This document shows, one piece after another, positions 1-5,557 of a stretch of DNA of 6,911 nt (within the stretch, counting starts at the first letter, position 1; the number at the start of each line of letters is the position of its first letter). The notes below the pieces were generated by a model that searched no databases, was not told where the DNA came from, and saw only the letters and a list, made by a program, of their open reading frames with translations. Source of the stretch: an uncultured Actinotalea sp. (GTDB taxonomy: Bacteria > Actinomycetota > Actinomycetes > Actinomycetales > Cellulomonadaceae); assembly GCF_946885855.1 (NCBI RefSeq), contig NZ_CAMPHH010000183.1, positions 1-6,911 on the forward strand. The letters run 5' to 3'. A program made the position numbers and the translations under genes.

Positions 1-284
1 GCCTCGGTCAGGGTGCGCGAGTAGACGACCTTGGGGGTGTCCCGCCAGATCCGCGCGAACTCGCGCTCGGGCCCGACCGCGTCGGGGCGCTCGTCGGCGT
101 GCGGCCAGTACTCGGCCATGAGCTCCCAGGTCACCCGTCCGTCGACGAACAGGCTCGCCTGCGCCAGCTCGTCGTTGAAGTGCTGGTGCAGCTCCTCGTC
201 GACCCGGTGCCACGACAGGTCGTGACCCGGCCCCTCGAAGTACCCGTCCACCGAGACGTTCATCGACAGCACGATCCTGCGCAC
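1..284 (-). CDS. Dihydrofolate reductase/RibD C-terminal family oxidoreductase, 3' end outside window
   Basis: Reading leftward from a GTG at 284-282, 94 complete codons are visible before the window ends, so the C-terminal half is missing. The start is supported by a strong GGAGGAGGA ribosome binding site a few bases upstream. The N-terminus (RRIVLSMNVSVDGYFEGPG) is the typical first strand and Met/Leu-20-like loop of the DHFR/RibD-C fold. It is followed by a VDGRVTWELMAEYWP stretch (about 47-61), which matches the usual 'GR.TYE.MA.YWP' segment, and by TPKVVYSRTL (83-92), which matches the usual 'TPKVVVSRTL' strand. Family members bind NAD(P)H, and most actinobacterial ones have no proven substrate. 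This is unlikely to be the housekeeping folate enzyme, because its motifs fit the YyaP/YwjB-like group better. It lies 68 bp downstream of the S66 peptidase on the same strand and may be co-transcribed with it. Confidence 0.85.
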   Translation of the reverse strand, partial: MRRIVLSMNVSVDGYFEGPGHDLSWHRVDEELHQHFNDELAQASLFVDGRVTWELMAEYWPHADERPDAVGPEREFARIWRDTPKVVYSRTLTE

Positions 285-352
285 GGCTCCTCCTCCACGT
301 TCGGCACCTGCGGATACCGACCCGAGCGGGGCTCGCGACTCATCGCCCCGGT

Positions 353-1384
353 TCACACCAGATGCTGGACCAGCGTCCGCTCCCGCGGGCTGACGACGAC
401 CTCCGCGAGCGCGCCGTTCACGAGCGCCAGGTGTGGCGGGACGTGTCCGCAGTCCACGTCGAGCACGACCGGCACGTCCAGCCCCCCGAGGGCGCTGCGC
501 ACCGCGTCCCGCTGCGTGAAACCCCCGGACGACGGCGCTCGCGTCCGCGCCACGAGCACCGCAGCGGCCCGCTCGAACCAGCCCGCCAGTCGCAGCCGCC
601 ACACGTGCCGCGCCATCTCGAGCGCGGAGGCCTCGGCCGGGTCGAGGTACACCAGCAGCCCCTCGGGCGCGTGCTCGTCGGCGAACCGGCGCACGTCGCC
701 CCACGGCGTCCCGGCCAGGACCGACACCGTCTCGACGCACCCGCCGACCAGGCGCCCGCGCGCCCGCAGCTCCGTACCGCCGTCGAGCAGCGTCCAGCTC
801 CCGGCGTCGGGCAGCGTGAACGTCGACGTCGTCGGGTCGTCCTGCCAGCGGTCGAACCCCTCCGCACGGTGGTGCGTCGACGCGCCCTGCACCACGGGCC
901 CGGTCCCGGCGCCCCGGCCGACGACGTCCCACCACGGCAGCAGCGGCGCGGGCACGGCGTAGGGCGTGTCCATGAGGTTCTGCCCGTGCAGGGTCGCCAC
1001 CCCGGTCGCCGTCGTCAGGGGCAGGAGCAGGGTGGACAGGTCGGAGTAGCCCACGAGCCAGGCCGGGTCGGCCGCCGCGATCGCCTCCAGGTCCAGGTGC
1101 GGCAGCAGCTCGACCGCGAGCTCGCCGCCCCAGGGCGGGACGACGGCGCGCACGGTCGGGTCGGTGAGGAAGGCCGTCAGCTCGGCCGCTCGCTCGGCCG
1201 CCGGCGCACTGACGACACCCCTCCCGTCCAGGCACCCGCCGACGACGACGTCGTACCCGAGCCCGCGGAGGTGCTCGACGGCGAAGGTGAGGCGCGGGCG
1301 CAGGTCGTCGGCGACCCCGGCGGACGGTGCGGTGACCGCCACGCGGTCCCCGGGGCGCAGCGGCGCGGGGTAGCGGATCGGCAT
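353..1384 (-). CDS. S66 family peptidase (LD-carboxypeptidase / MccF-like)
   Basis: A 343-aa protein, the usual length for peptidase family S66, which includes murein LD-carboxypeptidase LdcA and the microcin C7 immunity peptidase MccF. Both are cytoplasmic serine peptidases. LdcA removes the terminal D-Ala from murein tetrapeptides during wall recycling. Visible family features are the N-terminal LRPGDRVAVTAPSAGV (9-24), PPWGGE (83-88), the nucleophile elbow GYSD with Ser114, GRLVGGCVETV (210-220), GGFTQRDAV (287-295), and the C-terminal DCGHVPPHLALVNGA with His314. The acidic triad position, usually Glu in an 'LxLE' strand, appears to be Asp248 (LVYLDPAEAS). The ATG at 1384 was chosen because family homology begins there; open frame further upstream runs into the protease gene. 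The ribosome binding site is weak (GGGTGGGG). No signal peptide is seen. The substrate cannot be told from sequence. Confidence 0.9.
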   Translation of the reverse strand: MPIRYPAPLRPGDRVAVTAPSAGVADDLRPRLTFAVEHLRGLGYDVVVGGCLDGRGVVSAPAAERAAELTAFLTDPTVRAVVPPWGGELAVELLPHLDLEAIAAADPAWLVGYSDLSTLLLPLTTATGVATLHGQNLMDTPYAVPAPLLPWWDVVGRGAGTGPVVQGASTHHRAEGFDRWQDDPTTSTFTLPDAGSWTLLDGGTELRARGRLVGGCVETVSVLAGTPWGDVRRFADEHAPEGLLVYLDPAEASALEMARHVWRLRLAGWFERAAAVLVARTRAPSSGGFTQRDAVRSALGGLDVPVVLDVDCGHVPPHLALVNGALAEVVVSPRERTLVQHLV

Positions 1385-1444
1385 CGCCCCACCCTGCCCG
1401 CCGGGAGACCGCGCGTCCACGCGATCCCCGCTGCGCGGCCGGAG

Positions 1445-1472
1445 CGGTTGCCGCCGCGCCGGTCGGCAACCG
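1445..1472. repeat. Inverted repeat, 9-bp perfect arms
   Basis: CGGTTGCCG (1445-1453) and CGGCAACCG (1464-1472) are perfect reverse complements separated by 10 bases. The repeat lies about 60-90 bp upstream of the S66 peptidase start. It could be an operator or the stem of a second terminator hairpin. A palindromic 12-mer, GCCCGCGCGGGC (1476-1487), sits right beside it. Confidence 0.5.
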
Positions 1473-1501
1473 TCCGCCCGCGCGGGCTGCCGGTCCGACG
1501 A

Positions 1502-1542
1502 CGACGGCGCCCGCCCCCGGGAGAGGGGGACGGGCGCCGTCG
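1502..1542 (-). terminator. Probable transcription terminator of the subtilase gene
   Basis: CGACGGCGCCCG (1502-1513) is perfectly complementary to CGGGCGCCGTCG (1531-1542). The stem continues inward as CCCCC/GGGGG (1514-1518 with 1525-1529) past a single bulged A, closing on a 6-base loop. This 17-bp, nearly all-GC hairpin lies about 90 nt past the protease stop. There is no U-tract after it on the minus strand, which is common for actinobacterial terminators. Confidence 0.65.
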
Positions 1543-1579
1543 GCGGCGGGAGCGGGGGCGTCCAGCGGTGGCGTGTCGT

Positions 1580-1597
1580 GCCGTCGCCGTCGCCGTC
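1580..1597. repeat. Short tandem repeat, GCCGTC x3
   Basis: Three consecutive GCCGTC units, embedded in a wider low-complexity tract in which TCGTGCCGT occurs at 1576-1584 and again at 1601-1609. It lies in the 3' untranslated region of the protease gene. It is probably slippage-generated simple sequence with no evident function. Confidence 0.5.
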
Positions 1598-1631
1598 GCG
1601 TCGTGCCGTGCCGTCTCGGCGGCCGTGCGGG

Positions 1632-2903
1632 TCAGCCCGCGCGCAGCAGCCGGTTCGGGCTCTGGTAGCCCGCGCCGGAGACGACGTTCGTCGTCGCCGA
1701 CCCGACGATCGCGCTCGCCACCGTCGCCGGGCTCGCGGACGGGGTGCGCTGGAGCACCAGGGCCGCCGCGCCGGCGACGTGCGGTGCCGCCATCGAGGTG
1801 CCCGAGATGGTGCTGGTCGCGGTCCGCGACGTCCACCACGCCGAGGTGATGGCCTGCCCCGGGGCGAAGAGGTCGAGGCAACGGCCGTAGTTGGAGAACG
1901 ACGCCCGGGCGTCGGTGCTCGCCGTGGCACCGACGGTGATCGCGGCGGGCAGGCGAGCCGGCGAGGTGGAGCACGCGTCCACGTTCGAGTTCCCCGCCGC
2001 GACCGCGACGGTCACCCCATCGTTGATCATGTTCTGCACGGCCGTGTCGACCGCGGAGCTCGCGGGGCCGCCGAGGCTGAGGTTCGCGACGGCCGGGACA
2101 CCGGCCTGGTGGTGCCGCGCGACCCAGTCGAGCCCGGCGATGACCTGGGACCACGAGCCGTTGCCCTGGCAGTCCAGGACCCGCACGGGCACGACCGTCG
2201 CCTGCTTCGCGACCCCGTAGGACGTCCCCGCGACCGTGCCGGCGACGTGCGTGCCATGGCCGTTGCAGTCCCCGGAGCCGCGACCGTCGTTGATCGCGGA
2301 CGCACCGCCCGCGACCCGGCCCGCGAGGTCGGCGTGGTCGGCCCGCACGCCGGTGTCCACGACGTAGGCGGTGACACCGGACCCCGTCGCGCCGTAGGTG
2401 TAGCTGCGGTCGAGCGGCAGGGCCGCCTGGTCGACCCGGTCCAGACCCCAGCTCGGCGTGGGGTACTGCGTCGCGGCGACCGAGACCTCGGCGTCGAGCT
2501 CGACGGCCACGACGTCGCGGTGGCGCTGCAGGGCCGTCATCGCCGCCTTGGGCAGGGTCGCCGCGAACCCGCTGATCACCTCGGTGTAGAGCTGGGTGAC
2601 CTCCCCGCTGCCGACGGACCGCGAGGCCGCCACGGCGTCGCCCATGACGCCGGCGGCCAGCCGGCGGACGTCCGCACCGGGTCGCAGCTGGACGATGACG
2701 TCGACCCGCTCGCCGGGCCGGGTCCGCGCCGCTGGGGCGAGAAGCGCGTCCGCGGGACCCCCGGTGGCAGCGGCCTGGACCCCCGGAGGGGCCGCGGTGA
2801 CGGCCGTGGCCGCCGCGGCCGTCGGGACGGTCGTGCCGACGGCGCAGGCCGCGGCGGCCGCGAGCGCGACGATGCGCCCACGGCGGTGGGTGGTGCCGGA
2901 CAT
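1632..2903 (-). CDS. Secreted subtilisin-family (S8A) serine protease, aqualysin/proteinase K type
   Basis: A 423-aa preproprotease. Residues 1-32 form a signal peptide: a basic start (HRRGR), then an Ala-rich hydrophobic core ending in AAA sites. Residues about 66-140 look like an Inhibitor_I9 propeptide ([13 protein letters not shown]...), which normally acts as folding chaperone and inhibitor. The mature enzyme probably begins near Ala144, as in aqualysin I. The catalytic triad is Asp183 (VVDTGV), His216 (GHGTHVAGT) and Ser370 ([11 protein letters not shown]), with oxyanion Asn305 (AAGNSN). Cysteines 213/245 and 311/342 have the 32- and 31-residue spacings of the two aqualysin I disulfides, as I recall them. 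The protein ends at SPNRLLRAG, right after the catalytic domain, so it lacks the C-terminal prosequence of aqualysin and any PPC or P domain. The ATG at 2903 was chosen because GGAGG lies about 8 nt upstream and the signal peptide starts there. Likely an extracellular endopeptidase. Confidence 0.96.
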   Translation of the reverse strand: MSGTTHRRGRIVALAAAAACAVGTTVPTAAAATAVTAAPPGVQAAATGGPADALLAPAARTRPGERVDVIVQLRPGADVRRLAAGVMGDAVAASRSVGSGEVTQLYTEVISGFAATLPKAAMTALQRHRDVVAVELDAEVSVAATQYPTPSWGLDRVDQAALPLDRSYTYGATGSGVTAYVVDTGVRADHADLAGRVAGGASAINDGRGSGDCNGHGTHVAGTVAGTSYGVAKQATVVPVRVLDCQGNGSWSQVIAGLDWVARHHQAGVPAVANLSLGGPASSAVDTAVQNMINDGVTVAVAAGNSNVDACSTSPARLPAAITVGATASTDARASFSNYGRCLDLFAPGQAITSAWWTSRTATSTISGTSMAAPHVAGAAALVLQRTPSASPATVASAIVGSATTNVVSGAGYQSPNRLLRAG

Positions 2904-2936
2904 GTGGTGTCCTCCGTGATCTGGGACCTCGGAGCA

Positions 2937-2955
2937 GGCCGTGGTGCCCACGGCC
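2937..2955. repeat. Perfect 8-bp hairpin in the protease leader
   Basis: GGCCGTGG (2937-2944) and CCACGGCC (2948-2955) flank a 3-base loop, 34-52 nt upstream of the protease ATG. It could be an operator or a stabilising 5'-UTR stem. In DNA this GC-rich, short palindromes also arise by chance. Confidence 0.35.
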
Positions 2956-3144
2956 GTCGCCCCCTGTGCGTCGATCCTGGGGCGGACCACCCTGACGCCC
3001 CGGGCGCACCTCGGCTCGTCCCGGCATCCGGACGGTTCGATCACCCGGGCCGCGCCGAGTGTGACGTCCGTGGGAAGGACGTGTGAACCGGCGCAACAAA
3101 CCCGTCACGGCCGGTGCGCCCCGAGGCGTGTCACAGGGGTGCGT

Positions 3145-3150
3145 CATGAT
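3145..3150 (+). promoter_or_regulatory. Possible -10 element for a leaderless MoxR-operon transcript
   Basis: CATGAT matches 4 of 6 bases of TATAAT. It lies exactly at -12 to -7 if transcription starts at the GTG start codon at 3157. The absence of a well-placed ribosome binding site before that GTG fits a leaderless mRNA, which is common in actinobacteria. No matching -35 is visible at the usual distance, so this is tentative. Confidence 0.28.
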
Positions 3151-3156
3151 GGTCGG

Positions 3157-3987
3157 GTGCGGGGGTCGAGTCGGGCACGGGACGTGTCGCGGTCCGACAC
3201 CCCCTCGCGCACCGGGCCGGCTCGCCCCGTCCCCGCGCGGCACGTCGCGCTGCTCGTCCTGCTCGGTGTCGCGCTGCTCGCGACGGCCCTCGCCGGACCC
3301 TGGTCCCCGGAGTTCGGCGACGGCGGCCGGGTGACGGTCGACGTCCCGGTGGACCCGCCGACCCCCGAGGGGCCCGCCACACCGACCGTGGAGCCCGTGC
3401 CGGAGACCCTGGCCGAGGAGCCGGACCTCGTCGCGCCGGCGTGGCTGCGGCCGGTGCTCGTGACCGCCGCGCTGCTCGCCGTCGCCCTGCTCGTGCTGCA
3501 CCTCGCGCGCCGTCTGCGCCGGACGGACCCCGTCGCGCCCGACGTCGGGACCGAGCCCGCCGGACCCGGCGTCGGAGGGATCCGGGACCGCTCGCCCGAG
3601 CTGCACGCCCTGCGGGAGGGCGTGGCCGCGGCGGCCCGGCACCTGCGGTCCACGGCGCGTCCCGTCGACGCCGTCGTCGCCGCGTGGGTGCGGCTGGAGG
3701 AGGCCGCGGCGGCGTCCGGCCTGCCGCGGGACCCGGCCGCCACACCGACCGAGTTCACCCTCGCCGTGCTGGACCGGACCCACGCGGACCGGACGGCGAC
3801 CCGCGCGCTGCTGGACCTGTACCTGCGCGCGCGGTTCGGCGACGAGCACCTCGACGCCGACGACGTCGCAGCGGCGCGCCGGGCGGTCGACGTCATCGGG
3901 GCCGCACTGGCCCGGTCGGCGGCGGGCGCGTCCGGGACCGGCCCCGCCGGGCCGCCGTCCCGCGCGAGCGCCGGCGAGGACCCGTGA
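3157..3987 (+). CDS. DUF4129 domain-containing membrane protein
   Basis: A 276-aa protein with two predicted membrane helices, about 29-46 (HVALLVLLGVALLATALA) and 98-117. Between them is a roughly 50-residue, Pro/Glu-rich loop, probably extracytoplasmic. The C-terminal cytoplasmic part (about 165-255) has the DUF4129 pattern: DAVVAAWVRLEEAAAASGLP, then PTEFTLAVL, then LLDLYLRARFGDEHLDADDVAAARRAV. DUF4129 proteins are usually encoded with MoxR ATPases and DUF58 or transglutaminase-like proteins; their molecular role is unknown. The start is uncertain. The GTG at 3157 gives a short basic N-terminus before TM1 and follows a possible leaderless promoter, whereas the longer frame from 2941 would cover most of the divergent promoter region. 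It is the first gene of the operon, and its stop overlaps the next start by four bases (GTGA). Confidence 0.88.
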   Translation: MRGSSRARDVSRSDTPSRTGPARPVPARHVALLVLLGVALLATALAGPWSPEFGDGGRVTVDVPVDPPTPEGPATPTVEPVPETLAEEPDLVAPAWLRPVLVTAALLAVALLVLHLARRLRRTDPVAPDVGTEPAGPGVGGIRDRSPELHALREGVAAAARHLRSTARPVDAVVAAWVRLEEAAAASGLPRDPAATPTEFTLAVLDRTHADRTATRALLDLYLRARFGDEHLDADDVAAARRAVDVIGAALARSAAGASGTGPAGPPSRASAGEDP

Positions 3988-4556
3988 CCGCCGGTGCGCG
4001 GCCGGGGCGGCGCCGCGGGGCGGGTCTCCTCGCCGCGATGGCGATGCCGCTCGGCGTGGGGACGACCGTCCTCCTCGGCTGCCTGGTGCTCGACATGGTC
4101 GTGCGCGACGCCGTCGCGGCGGCCGTGACCGCGTTCGGCGTCGCCCTCGCGCTGCGGACGCTGGACAAGGGCGAGGAGCACCCCTGGCCCGACGCCGCCG
4201 ACCGTGACACGGCCGGCAGCCGCCGCGACGTCTCCCGGCTCAGCTGGTCGCTCTTCGGGCGCGACGGCGCCGTGTCCGAGGCGGCGGTCCGGCGCCTGCG
4301 CCAGGACGCCGTCCGCCGCCTCGCCCGCGTCGGCGTCGCGCTGCCCGCCGGGATCTCCCCGGCGCCCGGGTCGGGACGCGTGGGCAACCCGCCGGGCGCC
4401 GAGGACCGCGCCCGCGCACTCCTCGGTGAACCGGTCTGGCAGGTGCTGACCGCACCGGGCGGACGGCTCCCCGACCTGGCCGACGTCGAACGGTGCGTCG
4501 ACGCGATCGAACGGCTCGTGCCACCGACCGGCCCCGACGGAAGGACGACGACGTGA
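3984..4556 (+). CDS. Uncharacterised membrane protein of the MoxR operon (190 aa)
   Basis: I do not recognise a named family. The protein has a basic N-terminus (GARPGRRRG), then one hydrophobic hairpin made of segments about 14-38 (LLAAMAMPLGVGTTVLLGCLVLDMVV) and 43-58. A soluble, charged cytoplasmic tail of about 130 residues follows. The tail contains SRLSWSLFGRDGAVSEAAVRRLRQDAVRRLA (about 84-114, amphipathic and Arg-rich), a Pro/Gly stretch (121-137), and a helical C-terminus (LADVERCVDAIERL, 165-178). The GTG start overlaps the upstream stop as GTGA, with GAGG four bases before it. The stop overlaps the moxR start in the same way. Its position between DUF4129 and MoxR genes suggests it belongs to the same membrane complex. 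In some actinobacterial clusters a larger DUF4350 protein occupies this position, but the size and layout here do not fit that family. Confidence 0.8.
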   Translation: MTAGARPGRRRGAGLLAAMAMPLGVGTTVLLGCLVLDMVVRDAVAAAVTAFGVALALRTLDKGEEHPWPDAADRDTAGSRRDVSRLSWSLFGRDGAVSEAAVRRLRQDAVRRLARVGVALPAGISPAPGSGRVGNPPGAEDRARALLGEPVWQVLTAPGGRLPDLADVERCVDAIERLVPPTGPDGRTTT

Positions 4557-5557
4557 CCGACCCGACCCCAGCCGGCACCCCGCCGTCGGCCGCAACGATG
4601 ACGCCGGGCGACGTCGCGCGGGCGTGCAAGACCGTCCTCGCCGAGGTGGGCACCGTCGTCGTCGGCATGCACGACGCGCTGCGCACCGCCCTGGCTGCCG
4701 TGCTCGCCGGCGGGCACGTGCTCTTCGAGGACGTGCCGGGGCTGGGCAAGACGCTCGCCGCGCGGAGCCTGGCGACCGCCCTCGGGCTGGAGTTCCGGCG
4801 CATCCAGTGCACGCCGGACCTGCTCCCGGCGGACATCACGGGCTCGGCCGTGTGGGACTCCGCGACGTCGTCGTTCGTCTTCCGGCCCGGACCGGTCTTC
4901 ACCGGGCTGCTCCTCGCGGACGAGATCAACCGCACGTCGCCCAAGACGCAGTCGGCGCTGCTCGAGGCGATGGCGGAGCGACAGGTCACCGTTGACGGGC
5001 GGACCTACCCGATGCAGCGGCCCTTCCACGTCATGGCGACGTCCAACCCGGTCGAGTACGAGGGCACCTACCCGCTCCCCGAGGCCCAGCTCGACCGGTT
5101 CATGGTCCGGATCGCCGTGGGCTACCCCGACGCGGACGCGGAGGTCGACGTCCTGCAGCGCCGCCTGGACCGGCGACGGGAGGAGGCGACCGTCCGCCAG
5201 GTGGTCGACGCCACCACGCTGCTCGCGATGCAAGGGGGCGTCGAGGCCGTGCGGGTCGACCCGGACGTGCTCCGCTACTGCGTCGACCTCGCCGCCGCGA
5301 CCCGGCGCCACGAGGCCGTCGAGGTGGGCGCGTCGCCGCGCGGGTCACAGGCCCTGCTCCTGACCGCCCGCGCGCTGGCGATCATCGAGGCCCGGCGGTT
5401 CGTCGCCCCGGAGGACGTCAAGGCGGTCGCCGTGCCGACGCTCGCGCACCGGCTCACGCTCACCCCCGCCGCGTGGGCGGCCGGCGTGAGCGCGGAGGGC
5501 GTCGTGCGGGACGTCCTGGGCAACGTCGCGGGCCCGGCTGCCGCACCGGCCGGATGA
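4553..5557 (+). CDS. MoxR family AAA+ ATPase
   Basis: A 334-aa protein of the MoxR (AAA_3 plus lid) family. These are ring-forming ATPases thought to act as chaperones that activate or assemble partner proteins, usually ones with von Willebrand A-like domains. Visible motifs are Walker A EDVPGLGKT with Lys66/Thr67, the CTPDLLPADITGS segment (86-98), Walker B LLLADEINR with Asp123/Glu124, the NRTSPKTQSALLEAM helix (126-140), sensor 1 MATSNP (161-166), and LPEAQLDRF with probable arginine finger Arg182. The lid follows, with sensor 2 GASPRGSQALL (259-269, Arg263) and FVAPEDVKAVAVPTLAHRL. All catalytic residues are intact, so it should be an active ATPase. The GTG at 4553 is preceded by GGAAGGA at 7 nt and overlaps the upstream stop. 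It is cytoplasmic, with no membrane segment. Confidence 0.97.
   Translation: MTDPTPAGTPPSAATMTPGDVARACKTVLAEVGTVVVGMHDALRTALAAVLAGGHVLFEDVPGLGKTLAARSLATALGLEFRRIQCTPDLLPADITGSAVWDSATSSFVFRPGPVFTGLLLADEINRTSPKTQSALLEAMAERQVTVDGRTYPMQRPFHVMATSNPVEYEGTYPLPEAQLDRFMVRIAVGYPDADAEVDVLQRRLDRRREEATVRQVVDATTLLAMQGGVEAVRVDPDVLRYCVDLAAATRRHEAVEVGASPRGSQALLLTARALAIIEARRFVAPEDVKAVAVPTLAHRLTLTPAAWAAGVSAEGVVRDVLGNVAGPAAAPAG

Larger units (their letters stand above)
1385..1631. other. Intergenic spacer between S66 peptidase and subtilase genes, rich in inverted repeats
   Basis: A 247-bp non-coding stretch between two minus-strand genes. It contains a strong hairpin (1502-1542), a second inverted repeat (1445-1472), a self-complementary 12-mer (1476-1487), and a low-complexity GCCGTC-rich tract (about 1575-1616). 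I see no convincing promoter elements for the S66 peptidase gene here. The strong hairpin nevertheless suggests that gene begins a separate transcription unit. Confidence 0.6.
2904..3156. promoter_or_regulatory. Divergent intergenic region between protease and MoxR operon
   Basis: A 253-bp region lying between two outward-facing genes, so it should carry promoters for both. I see no clear -35/-10 pair for the protease. Small inverted repeats are present: GGCCGTGG/CCACGGCC (2937-2955), GGGGCG/CGCCCC (2979-2984 with 2996-3001), and ACGTCC/GGACGT (3064-3069 with 3077-3082). The most AT-rich part is around 3084-3105. A shared regulator binding here is possible but unproven. Confidence 0.5.

Noticed and set aside
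323..335. Small hairpin CGAGC-GGG-GCTCG between the S66 peptidase and DHFR-family genes
   Set aside because: A five-base stem is too weak to call a terminator in DNA this GC-rich.
1385..1930. N-terminal extension of the S66 peptidase frame to 1930
   Set aside because: It would overlap the end of the protease gene. Family homology begins at the ATG at 1384, and the added sequence is low-complexity Arg/Pro-rich.
2835..2903. Lipoprotein signal in the protease, because Cys20 lies in the signal peptide
   Set aside because: The residues before the cysteine are all Ala and lack the Leu usual at -3. A later AAA site fits signal peptidase I, as in other secreted subtilases.
2904..3044. Upstream start for the protease at 3044
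   Set aside because: The extra 47 residues precede a normal signal peptide, and a good GGAGG ribosome binding site fits the ATG at 2903.
2941..3156. Upstream ATG start for the DUF4129 protein at 2941
   Set aside because: It would fill most of the divergent promoter region, and the extra 72 residues resemble translated non-coding DNA.
3146..3334. Small frame beginning ATGATG at 3146
   Set aside because: It is Cys/Arg/Pro-rich without motifs, lies over the start of the DUF4129 gene in another frame, and stops early. It looks like a shadow.
1177..3849. Very long (890-codon) minus-strand open frame crossing the spacer, protease and divergent region
   Set aside because: It overlaps clearly functional genes in other frames, has Arg/Gly/Pro-rich composition without motifs, and is the usual shadow frame of high-GC coding DNA.
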